From Angiostrongylus vasorum (Eukaryota > Nematoda > Chromadorea > Rhabditida > Metastrongylidae), in contig JADANN010000032.1 in assembly GCA_018806985.1 (NCBI GenBank), positions 90,001 to 154,000 on the forward strand: a stretch of 64,000 nucleotides of DNA. Direction: 5' to 3'. The notes beneath the pieces are model-generated. The model saw only the letters and a program-made list of their open reading frames with translations. It searched no databases and was not told the DNA's origin. A program made the position numbers and the translations under genes. Of this stretch, positions 34,346-44,740 are shown piece by piece (position 1 is the first letter of the stretch; the number at the start of each line of letters is the position of its first letter).

Positions 34346-34456
34346 AATCACTGAAAAAGGTCCAAGTTTTGACCTGTAAGACATTTCATCAGTTGAATGA
34401 GTAACAAACAATCATTCAGTTTCCATTATCTTTTCAGCTAGCTAATAAGGTTTCAG

Positions 34457-34547
34457 AGTACAACCTAGACATTTGGAATTGGAGCCGCTCTGTTGTTTGT
34501 CGTCGTGCCTTGTTCGCGGCGGATGTACTGCAGTTGTCGCGTTCGAA
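34457..34547 (+). CDS. Possible exon, unrecognised
   Basis: Acceptor AAGGTTTCAG and donor GTGAGTG bound 91 nt, open in the frame YNLDIWNWSRSVVCRRALFA then ADVLQLSRS. The GC-rich codons stand out locally. No partner exon was identified and a second frame is also open, so this is tentative. Confidence 0.25.
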
Positions 34548-34639
34548 GTGAGTGTTTTCCTGCATGTTCATGAGATTTTTACTCCTTCCGCATCTCGCCG
34601 CCAGCTAAAGTTCCACCTACTCCTATCGCGAGCAAGCTT

Positions 34640-35215
34640 ATCCTACTGAGATCGTCTCGCTCGAAGAATTAGGAAATCATCAGATTCTTGGATAATTAAA
34701 CAAGAAAAACCTGGGTCAGAGGTCTTATTTCTGCACATTTGAAATCCCGTGTTATCCAGCCGCTGCGCACTCCTGTACATGCATTGTCGCCAAGAAGCAT
34801 TACAGATACGGTACATATCATCTTGGACATTTCGGCATGCAGGACAATTGCAATTCCGCTGAATAGAGAAGCCATACATGTTTGTTGCATCTTCGTTTCG
34901 CATAAGGAGCTCGCAGATGACCTGTATAGCGCAGTCATTCGACGCGTTAGTATAAAAGGCTATCACGTCGAAGGACTCAATCATGTACGCGCTGTTACGA
35001 CGCGCGTTACGTAGACGATCCAGAAGCGTTCGAGTGTTCATGAGATGAGCTGGGAGTTGTCTCGATATGGTGTTAGGCTTACAAACTAAGCCATTCTGTT
35101 CGTGTGCCTATTTACACAGCTAATGATGGGTGTAACCTCGAGCGTTAAAGAATCGGTAGGCGCATGATCATCAGTGGATACAGTGGGTTTCGATAAGTTA
35201 CACCCACAAGACGGT
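34640..35215 (-). pseudogene. Penelope-like RT fragment
   Basis: The minus strand encodes TDSLTLEVTPIISCVNRHTN, MNTRTLLDRLRNARRNSAYM and IESFDVIAFYTNASNDCAIQ, then NMYGFSIQ. These are the same RT blocks as the 12745 element (PIISC, MESFDVTSLYTNVSND, MYGLSI) but clearly a different PLE lineage. Later blocks are scrambled or lost. Confidence 0.65.
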
Positions 35216-35439
35216 ACATGTCGGTAATTTAATGCTGGCTTGCGCAGTACCTGATGATTTTAAACCTGTCGCGCTTGCCACGGTGACTTAATCATTGTTT
35301 AATTTTCGGTACTTACCTTTGAATTCCTTTTTCAGGTAATGGGCAATAAACGGAAGCACATGGAAGATTTTTTCCCGTTGTCTCGCCACTATACAAATGA
35401 AGATTTATGTAATAAGTTCTGGCTGCTGAGATTATCAAA

Positions 35440-35570
35440 GTGACTTACTAAGTAGATTACTCGTCAATTTGACCTGTTCTGAGGAAGGCAAAACCGCCGA
35501 AACGTCAGCTATTGCAAGCGGGTAAGTAGTGTAGTAACAACCCCGTCTCCTCTCGTCAAGGAAACAATGA
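35440..35570 (+). repeat. Type-A hammerhead-bearing repeat
   Basis: Core at about 35479-35508: CTGAGGA, AGGC-AAAACC-GCC hairpin, GAAAC, GTC. It is followed by TAGTGTAGTAACAACCCCGT, the type-A 3' part. The hammerhead core bases are intact. Stem I (TGTT with AGCT) is weak. Confidence 0.5.
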
Positions 35571-35724
35571 ACTACACGACGGTGTCTGTGATCTTCAATC
35601 GTTACCGTGGTTGGGAATGCCAGATTTTCTCTTTTGCTTGCGTCAAAGGCTACCAGCGCTAGTCGTTGGCAACGCCGAGTGCCTTTCATCCTGTTCATAT
35701 AGCATTCGGATTTGTGACAGATTT

Positions 35725-36170
35725 ATGGTGAGAAGAATCCTAGCGTCGAAGAAATGGACACTGAGGTGAATGGTGAATGCCGTTTGTCTCCTTCACTAAA
35801 CTTTCGATAAGCATCCCTAACCACATCCTTGCTCCTGCTTAGCTTTGTAGGTAAGATACACGTAGTAACTGAGGCAGTCAGAAACAATCGTTCCATCAAG
35901 CGTGAATAAAGCATCAGAAGCGATTTGATTTCCCATAAACACTGTTTCCAAAAAATACAACTGAAACCAAGTTTTCTAATAAGCGTTTTCAAAATTGGAC
36001 GGAATCGCTTTGCCTGGATTCATGGTGTTGTAATAACGATATCATCAACGAAACAATGATGACATCGGTAGAGTTCACCTCTCTCCTGTCCTCGACAACG
36101 GTCCCATTTCACTTTCTACATGATGCTTTTGAGAGTGCTTGTAAGTAATCTTGGCGAGATATTTAGCACC
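35725..36170 (-). pseudogene. RTE fragment (copy-B type)
   Basis: With frame corrections the minus strand gives NISPRLLTSTLKSIM, FVDDIVITTP, FMGNQIASDALFTLDGTIVS and CLSYYVYL. These align with DTISPK, FADD, FIKNGLVSYAPFTLNG and YIYLG of copy B. Heavily decayed. Confidence 0.65.
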
Positions 36171-36639
36171 TTATTTTACACTTTCGTTTTACGTTTATTG
36201 CGATTGTTCGGGCATTCATGACGTTTGATATTGGTATAGTGGGTTATTTCCGGTTCTGAAGTTTTTTTACAGCCAAGAAAAGGCAATAAAGGCTCTGTGC
36301 ATGTCCTGGCCGGTAAACCTAAAGTTAAATCAGATACTCTAGCAGGCATGCATAGGACAGGGGAAACATTATGGGGAAGACTTTGAAGTCCAAGTTTTGC
36401 CAAAGAAGTTTGAAAATTAGACGCATAAGATCTTGGAGGCAATTAAAGTTAATTGTAAACATCCAATATAGAAACGCAAGGAGGAAGGCCTCGTTATGAC
36501 GTACGATTTCAAACAATATCTCAGACTCACGGTCCCATACGTGGAAGACTCACGTGGAAGACTAAGTGGAAGATTCATAGGAAATCACCTTTGAAGAAGC
36601 TATTTTTTTCCATTTCGATTGAAATCGATTTTCCTATTC

Positions 36640-36780
36640 AAGTTGCAGAGGTATCTGGCCGACTGGATAGCAGTCAAGTTAAACTTTCTAGACTCTGAAG
36701 AAGGCGAAATCCACCGAAACGTTATCTACTGTTAATAAATAGTATAGCAATACCCCGCTCATCAAGAAAGCAACGACATA
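36640..36780 (+). repeat. Type-A hammerhead-bearing repeat
   Basis: GACTCTGAAGAAGGCGAAAT then CCACCGAAACGTTATC, followed by AGTATAGCAATACCCCGCTC. Similar to the 35440 and 46600 copies. Stem II is mismatched. Confidence 0.45.
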
Positions 36781-37084
36781 GTAATTAGTTTCGATACTCT
36801 CAGATTCTCTATTTACTCCTAGATCGGGTTCTAGTTTAGTAGAACATCGAAACGAATGTTTTTAAGGTGTTCTACGTATTGGCCACGCTGCTGATTGTGA
36901 TTGGAAGTATGTCCGTCGATGGATTCAAATTGTGGAAGCCGTTACCTCAGACATTCAACCCTTGGTTTCGTCATCATCTCTTTTATTATTGTATCATCGT
37001 CTACGATGTGGTGGGTAGAGAATTCCTCTTGCTCAAATAATACACGAAAACCAATTAAAATAGTTGTTACACACTTTTTCACAG

Positions 37085-37330
37085 TTTACATGACCCGGCA
37101 CCCCACCTACTGCGCGTATTCCAGCACTTGCATTTGATTCGTTTTCCTCGCATTCATTGCCCACAAAGGTCTTCGAACATTTCCAGCGTTCAACACCACG
37201 AGCTAGCTAATGAACTGCCGACTGCTACACAATGCATTGCCCGCTCAAAGTAGATCGCATTGAAGGCGGCAGTCGATCAGCATGCCTCCCTGAATAAAAC
37301 GGCACCGTTGTGAAGTTCCCAATTCAAGCG
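37085..37330 (-). repeat. SINE family 4 fragment
   Basis: Plus strand CATGACCCGGCACCCCACCT, GCGCGTATTCCAGCACTTGC, AAAGGTCTTCGAACATTTCC. Reverse complement of the family tail. Confidence 0.5.
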
Positions 37331-37470
37331 GTTCTTCTCCTCCCCTCCCCCTGGATTCGACTCGCCCGCGACAACGACCAGCTGTGGATCATTGGATCGG
37401 ATAAGTGCGACTCTGAGAAAGACGGATGCGCCAGAACGTTAGCTTAATAGTTTTTATAACAATGCCGTGT
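37310..37470 (+). repeat. PLE-type terminal repeat, type C
   Basis: CTGGATTCGACTCGCCCGCG, ACAACGACCAGCTGTGGATC, then a degraded core (CTGAGAAAGACGGATGCGCC, AGAACGTTAGCTTAATAG). Relatives are at 12165 and 48760. Confidence 0.45.
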
Positions 37471-37727
37471 AAGCTCGATTATACACAAAGTGATTTCCCG
37501 TCATGTTTCGTCTGCTGCCTGAGGATTCACTGAGGGGGATGAGGAGAGCCCAGTGATGAACTGCATCGCTAACCACTGCTCCCCTGCTCTCCCCACCAGC
37601 CATTACAATAAAAGGGAGAAAAACTAAAGAAAAGAAGTGCGTGCAAACTATCCAAACTTTTAAAAAAGTTAATATGTGAATCACAAAGTTAGTTTCTTAT
37701 TCACTGTATATTATTATTTTTCACGGC

Positions 37728-37880
37728 AGGGTATGATGTGTAATGCTGAGATATTTGCAAAACTTGAACCACAGGCCAGATCGAACCCGCGATTACCCTT
37801 TTCGGGGGCTCACGTACTACACACCGCACCACTGAAGCCCTTGCTTTGCATTTCTGTCAGCCAGCTCTCAACTGTGAATG
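37728..37880 (-). repeat. SINE family 2 (divergent subfamily)
   Basis: Plus strand AATGCTGAGATATTTGCAAA, CCAGATCGAACCCGCGATTA, CCGCACCACTGAAGCC. The minus strand has B box GGGTTCGATCT. Confidence 0.6.
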
Positions 37881-38111
37881 TTTTATCATATACTAGAAAG
37901 CTTCTTAGAGACGTTTCGTATAGTTGTAAAGATTGAAATTATTAAACGATTATCAAGTTTTGTTAACTAACGCGGCCATGTTCGTGCAGAGGGGGAGTGA
38001 TTTCAAGTGCACTGCAATGAACATATAGTCATTAGTCCGATCATGCATTGCAGAATAACTAAGCCCTCATTCCTTTAGGTAGAGTGAATTGATGACAGAC
38101 ATGTCTGCGAT

Positions 38112-38385
38112 AGAGAACGCATGTAGAGCACTGTTCGGAGGCGCCCTGCAATACATATGGGATCGAACCCTGCGCTCAAGTCTCAGCAAGCCTTCCATCC
38201 ACTCGAGGTTTGCAAATTGGTGCCACACCTGTCTGGGAGGATGGCACCACAGGATTAATACATCGTCAGGTCACCGCGAGTCATTGTAAAGGGCAGTTAT
38301 GCATTCAACCATCTCCAACGATACTCAATAAAGTCGAATGCATGGCGCATTCCTCAGGGATAGACCAACTCCGAGAGCTTGTCTT
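38112..38385 (+). repeat. tRNA-derived SINE, family 1
   Basis: Degraded head AACGCATGTAGAGCACTG, GGGATCGAACCCTGCGC (a good B-box match), CCACACCTGTCTGGGAGGAT, tail AATGCATGGCGCATTCCTCA. Confidence 0.7.
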
Positions 38386-38404
38386 TGATGATAAAACACT
38401 GAAT

Positions 38405-38496
38405 TGATACATTGTTAGGCTTCCGCAAGTCATTGTGCTTGTCAGAAACGCATTATCATCGAATGCATGACAGATCTCTCAGGGATTGAACAAAAG
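38405..38496 (+). repeat. SINE family 1, 3' part
   Basis: GATACATTGTTAGGC, GCAAGTCATTGTGCTTGTCA, GAATGCATGACAGATCTCTC, CAGGGATTGA. A second partial copy directly upstream of the membrane-protein gene. Confidence 0.55.
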
Positions 38497-38617
38497 TAAC
38501 CCGCTTGATTGTCTACACTTAAACCCGCCCAGGCTAGAAACAGAGCATCCACTTGATCTTAGACCTATAAAGAATTCTAATGTTGTGACACATATAACAA
38601 GACATAGCAACAACAAC

Positions 38618-38996
38618 ATGAGATGGTTAGCATTTAAGGTTCTTCTTTGCTTTGCAATCGCACTGGCGCGCGGTTTGATAACATTCAGCAAGGTAGGCCA
38701 GCAGCTTTTTGAAATTCCTCATTCTCCACTTTCATGCCATATTTCAGGTGCTGGTGCGTGTTCATTATCCGTTCTGCTACATTTCACTGCTGGTGAATCT
38801 GGGTTTTCTGGTGTTCTCCGCGTGGACACTCTCGTCACCTGGTCCATATACCTGGACTCCCACCAACTGTTTACTTGTCCTCTGTTTTGCCATGCAGATT
38901 CCTCTACAAATTTGGGCAATTACTGTGGTGAAAAGCTGTCAGGACTTCTTCCTCTTTGATCCATGTTTTCATCACTATGGCAGAGGCCTAGATTAG
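38618..38996 (+). CDS. Two-exon small membrane protein, unrecognised
   Basis: Exon 38618-38692 starts at ATG and encodes MRWLAFKVLLCFAIALARGL then ITFSK. A 55-nt intron (donor GTAGGC, acceptor ATATTTCAG) leads in phase 0 to exon 38748-38996. That exon encodes VLVRVHYPFCYISLLVNLGF, a Pro/Thr/Trp loop (SSPGPYTWTPTN), CLLVLCFAMQIPLQIWAITV and a Cys-containing tail (SCQDFFLFDPCFHHYGRGLD), and ends in TAG. The 107-residue product would have an N-terminal signal or anchor and two further hydrophobic segments. The frame is open upstream of the ATG, so an earlier exon cannot be excluded. The clean short intron and phase match support a real gene. Family unknown. Confidence 0.6.
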
Positions 38997-40105
38997 AAGC
39001 TGTAAATTGTATTCACAAATCTGCTTCATAAACAGAAGTATGCCATATATGTCCTTTCTGTTGACGTCAGTGTTGAATTTCGAGTACTATCGTCAATTAT
39101 TGTTCATTACTTAGAATGCGATGCCCAATTTCTTATGGCTTCCTGATTTCATCGACGATTAATCCTTCTCCCCAGATGCTGCGTATTGAAGTTACCTCAT
39201 ACAGGATGACCTGGCTCCCCACTTCCCACTTGCGATTCATACATACTCTCCATTACCAACAACATTCGTGCATCTCTTTCAGCACAAAAGGCAACTTTAC
39301 TGGGTTGAACAAGCCACAACTGAAAAGTGCAGCTATAAACCTCTGTATGACAAAATAGATGAGAGGAAAGAATGAGCTGGTATCAGTTCACCTAAGCTGA
39401 TCTGTCTCACATATAAGTGGAAATCAGCACAGACTGTAAGCGTGAGAAAAGACGTAACTTATTTAATCTTTGATAATCTTTAGAGTTTCGATAAGGTAGT
39501 GCCTTGTAATTGGAATCTGATCCCTAAGTTAAAAACCATAGACATTTGAGGAGTCACCAATAAAGGCATGACAGACCTTTTATTGCTTTCCACTCTCAGA
39601 TATTCGAGGAAAAGTGTTGCGTGAATTAGAATGAAAGAATGCTGGTGCGAAAATAAAGAGGTGAAAGACGAATTTGTTTTTTCTGCTAATACCCTACTGT
39701 ATTACACATTTCCAACGATTAAGAATAGAACAGGTTCTTAGAATGCTGAAAAGTCTCATTCTGATTCGCGTACTTGTCTTTTATGTTGAATTGCTGATAC
39801 ATACAGCATTGGTGAACTGAGCACAACAATTTACGGTCTTGACAAGTAGCCCATTTTTTATAATATGTTTTACTGACGGGATATTGAACGCTTCAGCGAC
39901 TTTAGGAAAGGACTAGGGTTTTAGAGCGGCTTTAGAGATGAAGCTGTGCTCATCACTGAGCACGTAGAAAGGTATTTTTACCATGCATTATACAAATTCT
40001 GAAAGAGGTATGTGTAAATATAACATAGAAGGCAGGTGCAATGACCTTTTGGAAAACGATTCATCATAGTGATTGAATTAAGAATTATTATTACTGCTAG
40101 TTATA
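38997..40105. other. Intergenic, nothing firmly recognised
   Basis: Contains the probable 3' flank of the membrane-protein gene. A possible acceptor (CTCCCCAG, ending 39175) is followed by a short open stretch, but no full exon is supported. Confidence 0.35.
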
Positions 40106-40107
40106 AT

Positions 40108-40225
40108 CATAATCTTAGCCGTTTTATGTACTGCCTTCTCTTTTTTATACCCTGCCATTAATTTTTAATTAACTTTTTAATGGCAGGGGTATAAAAGAGT
40201 AGGCAGTAAATAAAAAAGGGTTATG
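40108..40225. repeat. Palindrome of two family-2 SINE tails
   Basis: TTTATACCCTGCCATTAA on the left and TTAATGGCAGGGGTATAAAA on the right form a near-perfect inverted repeat around an AT-rich centre (about 40159-40180). Each arm continues as a family-2 tail (CTGCCTTCTC / GAGTAGGCAGTAAATAAAA). Confidence 0.8.
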
Positions 40226-40247
40226 ATTGTGATTGCAACTAAAGCCT

Positions 40248-40460
40248 CAGCTGAACTGGGTTCGTTGTCGATTTGGGTTCCCCCAGATCAATCCCGCTGA
40301 CGGCAAAAGATCGGCAATAACTAGCTGATAGACAGGCGAACCCGCATAGTGTGGTGGTGAACGCGTTACTCCCCGGAAAGGACAATAGCGCTTTCGTTCC
40401 TCACCGCAGATACCTGCGGTCCGGCGTTTTGCCAATATCTCAGCATCATTGAAATTTTTA
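40248..40460 (+). repeat. tRNA-derived SINE, family 2
   Basis: CAATCCCGCTGACGG, AACTAGCTGATAGACAGGCG, head ATAGTGTGGTGGTGAACGCG with B-box-like TTTCGTTCCTCACC, then CCTGCGGTCCGG and AATATCTCAGCATCATTG. Confidence 0.75.
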
Positions 40461-40499
40461 CTAGTATTAAAAGTATTCCCACTACTGCTATTGATTACT

Positions 40500-40525
40500 A
40501 TTACTATTAATCGTTATTACTGCTA

Positions 40526-40562
<37 letters not shown>

Positions 40563-40575
40563 TATTATTATTACT
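40500..40575. repeat. (TTA)n microsatellite
   Basis: Trinucleotide TTA run of about 45 bp (40528-40573) following imperfect ATTACT units. Confidence 0.9.
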
Positions 40576-40800
40576 TGACCCGATATTACGTGTACCAAAT
40601 TGTGCGGATGCTAGCACTTCTTGCATTCGATTCGTTTATTCCTATCCACCGTCCAAAGAGGTCTTCGGACTTTTTAACGAATATGGCTTTGGCTGCTGCT
40701 TGAGGATTTTTCTTCGTCACGAATGTTGTTGAATGGTGGTCGAAAGGATTATCCCTGGGCTCCTGAGATAGCCGTGCTAAAGCGTGCTGCATGGACTAGA
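40570..40800 (-). repeat. SINE family 4 fragment
   Basis: Plus strand ATTGTGCGGATGCTAGCACT, GCATTCGATTCGTTTATTCC, GGCTTTGGCTGCTGCTTGAG, GATAGCCGTGCTAAAGCGTG. Confidence 0.6.
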
Positions 40801-41401
40801 GAAAGTCGTGTTAATCTGGTAGTATTTTTCGGACTCTGGAAGACGAGACGTTTGGTTATGATATTAACGCGCACAGCAAACCACTATTATAACTTTCGTC
40901 CTAGAGCCGCTTGTAATACAGAGAAATTCATTTCGAATTCTAAGTGCTCTCTATCTTTTAATAGATGGATCTTCGCTGTGGAATGTGTATGCATTAGTTT
41001 TCGTTGTCCCTCTTTTTCCTTATCACTTACTTCAAATCCTTGATTGTCTAAGCACATCATCCATAAGGGTGAAGTTCTGCGAGCACGATGGCTTTTGCGA
41101 TTATGATTATACACATGCATACATAAATTGTACATAAATAAATGAAAAAAAATGCTTTTACAAATCGTACCCAACTGCGAACTAAGTTGTTTGGTGATAA
41201 TCACAGAGTGGTCATGCTATCTTAAGGTGGTCGTTCTAGAAAACACTTACACCCCCTTCGAGTCTTCATCATAACTCGGAAACCAATATCTAAATTTTCT
41301 TCCGTTGGAAATTTGCGTTTTGCCTCCCGCCATCGAAGACGAGTTCCTTTGAAGGTCTGTTAGGGCGCAGTTCAATTTGACTTAGTATGAGTAATATTTT
41401 G

Positions 41402-41665
41402 GGCTTATGTAGCTAGGTAGTTCAAGGTGCTATGCAATGCATATTGGATCGGTTGCTTGTTCTATCCCTTGTTCAGGATTCATTCACCATTCGACATATC
41501 CGGGTTCGGCAAATCGGTACTACACTCATCTGGGATGCTAAAAAGTATTTGGCAGCTTGACACGTTGGAGGGCCACATCACGCCCCTTTATAGGGCGAAA
41601 CATGTATTCAGTCACATCTCCATCGCTTAATGGAGTCGAATAGATGGCGAATTGGTAAGAAATAG
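41402..41665 (+). repeat. SINE family 1, diverged
   Basis: TATGTAGCTAGGTAGTTCAA in the head position, TCGGCAAATCGGTACTACAC, GACACGTTGGAGGGCCACAT, ATGGAGTCGAATAGATGGCG. Confidence 0.55.
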
Positions 41666-41799
41666 ATCACTGCAGAAGGGATTGTTCTTCATACTTTATG
41701 GATGATATTTTAGGCAACATCGTTTAAGGCAGCGTTGCTGATGCGCAAAATTTTGGTCACTGTTGAAGTGTTAACTCACGTTTCAGTTGAGATTCATAC

Positions 41800-42380
41800 C
41801 AGAGTTAAGAATGGTGAACACTCTGTTTTATTTATGTTACTTCATCGACGCTTTCTCCGGAAAGTTCAGACGTGATGCATGCCGCCTTTGCTCTTCTGTA
41901 CAACTTCCCTTCATGTCGCTTTCCATATATGGTCGACTGAAGTATGGTCACCATTCTTTATTTAAGAACAATTACATTTCAATAGCGTCATGAGAATTTT
42001 ACGAACAAAGTTTTCTTCCCATCTATCTACAGCCACACTTCCACTCGCTTTCATTGGGCCATTGAAAATATCTCTCCTTCAGCGGTATTCTTTGAAAGAT
42101 GAGGAAGTCGTCGGAAAACGAAGACTTCAGTATGAACTCCTTACCAAGAATCTTTCTTGTCGCACGTGAGCTACGTCATCACATACTGCAATGCAGCGGT
42201 GAGCAGGTTTTGGGCAGATCCCGAACCCATTTTCCAGTGGTAAAAGATCGATGGAAGAGCAACATTTGCATATTTCGGTTGCGGCAGTAGTCGATAGAGT
42301 TCTTATGTAGGTCCAATTTTTCATCGACAAATGCTGATAGAATGTCATTCGTTTCAACGCTGAGAAACGGTTTTTCAAAG
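41800..42380 (-). pseudogene. RTE fragment (copy-A type)
   Basis: The minus strand reads SVETNDILSAFVDEKLD, SFSDDFLIFQRIPLKE and MESDMKGELYRRAKAACI. These align with SVETNAILSALVDQGL, FADDIVTFSRGTSEAE and MENNMKEELGRRRRAV of copy A. Several frameshifts. The plus-strand ORF at 41787-41993 is its antisense. Confidence 0.7.
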
Positions 42381-42392
42381 ATTCAGTAAAGA

Positions 42393-42424
42393 AGACTCTG
42401 AGGAAGGCGGAATCCGCCAGCTTG
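42393..42424 (+). repeat. Hammerhead-like motif, 3' half deleted
   Basis: GACTCTGAGGAAGGCGGAAT then CCGCCAGCTT. The GAAACGT segment expected between CCGCC and CAGC is missing. Confidence 0.35.
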
Positions 42425-42751
42425 TGTGTAAATAAAGGAATAAAAATAACATTTCGTGTTTGTTAAACAAAAATATAAAAAACTATTCGATAATGATCAG
42501 AACAAACGGTAGGGCACATTCCAGACAAACTTCAACGACACTTTTTACAGTTTGGATTGGGTCGATGGTGCAGAATGTTCTCAGAATGGTTTGTTTTATT
42601 CTAGGATAGGTACGCGTATGCTTTTCTATGTGAAGATGAATTGAATCCTTAAAAGAATAAGGTGATTGGTGGATAAACCACAAAATCACGACATTATAGA
42701 GTTTAAGACACATAATATTTTATTTGTAACTATAATATATTTCCTCCCAAC

Positions 42752-43135
42752 GGTTTACCGCCTCATGGTTGCTGAGAGGTGTTCCTGGGTGTCGAGCTGC
42801 GATGTAAAGCCGGAAGATTTGTCTCCACGGCATGGTCTCTCCAGCTGAGAAGGAGTCCGGTGTTTCCATCAGGAAGCGTTGCTAAGAGTAAACCAATACC
42901 AGGATCCGTCACCGTCCTGGTATCAAACCAGTCGCATGGTAGCACTTCTCCCTCTTATCCACAAGGGCGGCGACTGCATGTGGTGGTGACGACCTGGAAC
43001 AGGCTTTGGCTTGGCTGACCTCGGACTCCAGGGAACCACAATGGCTAGGCCAGCAAAACTTCGGAAAAAAAATGGAAAGTATGCTGGAGCCCGCACAATC
43101 AGTGAAGACGGGTCATCCAGATATCCAAGTAATAT
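42752..43135 (+). repeat. Short interspersed family 3 (RTE-tailed)
   Basis: CGCCTCATGGTTGCTGAGAG, GGTGTTCCTGGGTGTCGAGC, CACAAGGGCGGCGACTGCAT, ACCACAATGGCTAGGCCAGC, GTATGCTGGAGCCCGCACAA, then CATCCAGATATCCAAGTAA. This is the best-preserved RTE-like tail among the three copies. Confidence 0.75.
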
Positions 43136-43346
43136 TCTATTTGAAAAGACAGAATCTCCAAGCATGTCGCACTATTCGTTTTCCCGTGGACAGCAGCGAA
43201 CTTCGCTTTTCTTGTCTAGAATCTTCACAGAAGAAGCATTTTTGAACGTTTTTTAAAATGCCCAGCTCAAAAACAGCCGCTGCAAAAGTATTGGATTGTT
43301 CGGAAACTAACGTCGGATTTATTGTAGCATTTCTATTAAAAAAGAT

Positions 43347-43699
43347 TTATTCGATTAATGATTTCACGTCTTTTCTTTCTACATAGCCGAATTGATCAAG
43401 TCGATAGTCCACAGAAGGTGCTCGCAACGTCAGTGTTTTTTTTGACTCATCGAGGTCGAATTCAGTGAAGTGGAGTACAGCCCTGTCAAGAATCTCGCTC
43501 GATGGTGCTCTATACATGGGGGGGGTGGTACATGGTGCATCAACATCGTTCTTATATAAAAGAGCACCAACGAATGAGTTTCCGAAAGTGTAGGATCTAA
43601 GAAGAAGCAGCGAAACTCGGTCATGTGGTGAATCCTGACCTTGTCAGTTAAGAGGTTGGCAGTACCTAGATATGGGGGCCAAATAAATTTCCGCTTGCC
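43347..43699 (-). pseudogene. Frameshifted coding fragment, unrecognised
   Basis: After an acceptor-like CTTTTGCCACAG, the minus strand encodes GKRKFIWPPYLGTANLLTDK, then VRIHHMTEFRCFFLDPTLSE and THSLVLFYIRTMLMHHV. The frame then breaks at a run of eight Cs (plus-strand Gs at 43518-43525). The next frame continues coherently (YRAPSSEILDRAVLHFTEFD, DESKKTLTLRAPSVDYRLDQ, FGYVERKDVKSLIE) to a TAA. Both halves look like genuine protein. It could be a host pseudogene, a gene with a sequencing error in the homopolymer, or an unfamiliar mobile-element ORF. Confidence 0.45.
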
Positions 43700-44474
43700 C
43701 TGTGGCAAAAGTGAGGAACGAGATGAGCTCACCGTCTCTTCGACCCTGTTAAGTTGTCACATGGAGAGGCGAATGTAGAATTACCTCAAAAAAGTGTATA
43801 CCACATCTACTCAGAATTGACTCGTAATTGCATCCAAACTTGACAGCAGGGGTTAAGCGAACTATTCGTGGAAACCCTGTCTTTGAAAACATTAAAAATA
43901 AGGGTCAACATTGAAAGGCATAACATTATCGATTCCCCCTAACTAGTGGGGCTCAGCGGGTAACTTCGACATCTGACGAAGCAGAATAAAAATCCCTTTT
44001 AAAATTAAATTAAAATAAATTAAATTAAAAAAATTAAAATAAAATTAGTCTTCGCCATCAATTTCCAGGTGTTCGGGGATTGATACTGCTGATAAAGAAG
44101 TGTTTATTATCGGAAAAGATTGAATGACTGAGAAAAATTCAGGTAACTGAAAAGCGTTCTTGGTCGCAAGTCGGCAGATTTCGCAGCAAGTCACTGATCT
44201 TTCGCGTAGCTGCGATACATAAGGCTGTTGACTCTTGTGCTTGCAGCTCCTCTAACATCGTTTCAGGACCTGCAAAAACATTTGAACTATATGGGAGGGT
44301 CTTTGTGTAGCTAAATACTGCTTTTACTTTCTTGAATTATTAAGCTAACTGCTACCGCTCTTTCTGATTCAGGAATTGATCGGTGACTTCTGTAATGGTT
44401 CATTTTTATTGTGAATGACACTCAACTCCGAGAATATTAATTGTGACATAAGCTCTCAGCTATCGAACTTTTTC

Positions 44475-44737
44475 TCCTTGACGGGTGATTGCTGATGGCA
44501 AGTGATCAATAGAACTAGCTGAGAGACAGGCGAAACGAAAGGCCCGCATGGTGTGGTGGTGAACGCGTTACTTCCCGGAAAGGACAATAGCGCGTTCGTT
44601 CCCCACCGCAGACACCTGCGGTCTGGAGTTTTGCAAATATCTGAGCATTATAGAAGTTATATTTCGAAACAGACGCTGCTATTAAAAAGAATAGGCAGTA
44701 AATAAAAAGGATAAGATTGTGATTACACGTGTTTCTT
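44475..44737 (+). repeat. tRNA-derived SINE, family 2, near full length
   Basis: GACGGGTGATTGCTGATGGC, AACTAGCTGAGAGACAGGCG, head GCATGGTGTGGTGGTGAACG, B-box region GCGTTCGTTCCCCACC, CACCTGCGGTCTGGAGTTTT, tail GGCAGTAAATAAAAAGGATA. Confidence 0.8.
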
Positions 44738-44740
44738 TAG

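Noticed and set aside
40887..41043. Minus-strand ORF segment NQGFEVSDKEKEGQRKLMHT
   Set aside because: Acceptor-like TGCTTAG is present, but there is no donor and the frame ends shortly after. No family recognised, so too weak to list.
41787..41993. Plus-strand ORF resembling the end of a rhodopsin-type receptor (FSGKFRRDACRLC) behind a perfect TTTCAG acceptor
   Set aside because: The minus strand of the same interval aligns with RTE copy A (MESDMKGELYRRAKAACI versus MENNMKEELGRRRRAV), so the receptor-like peptide is the antisense of a retrotransposon fragment.
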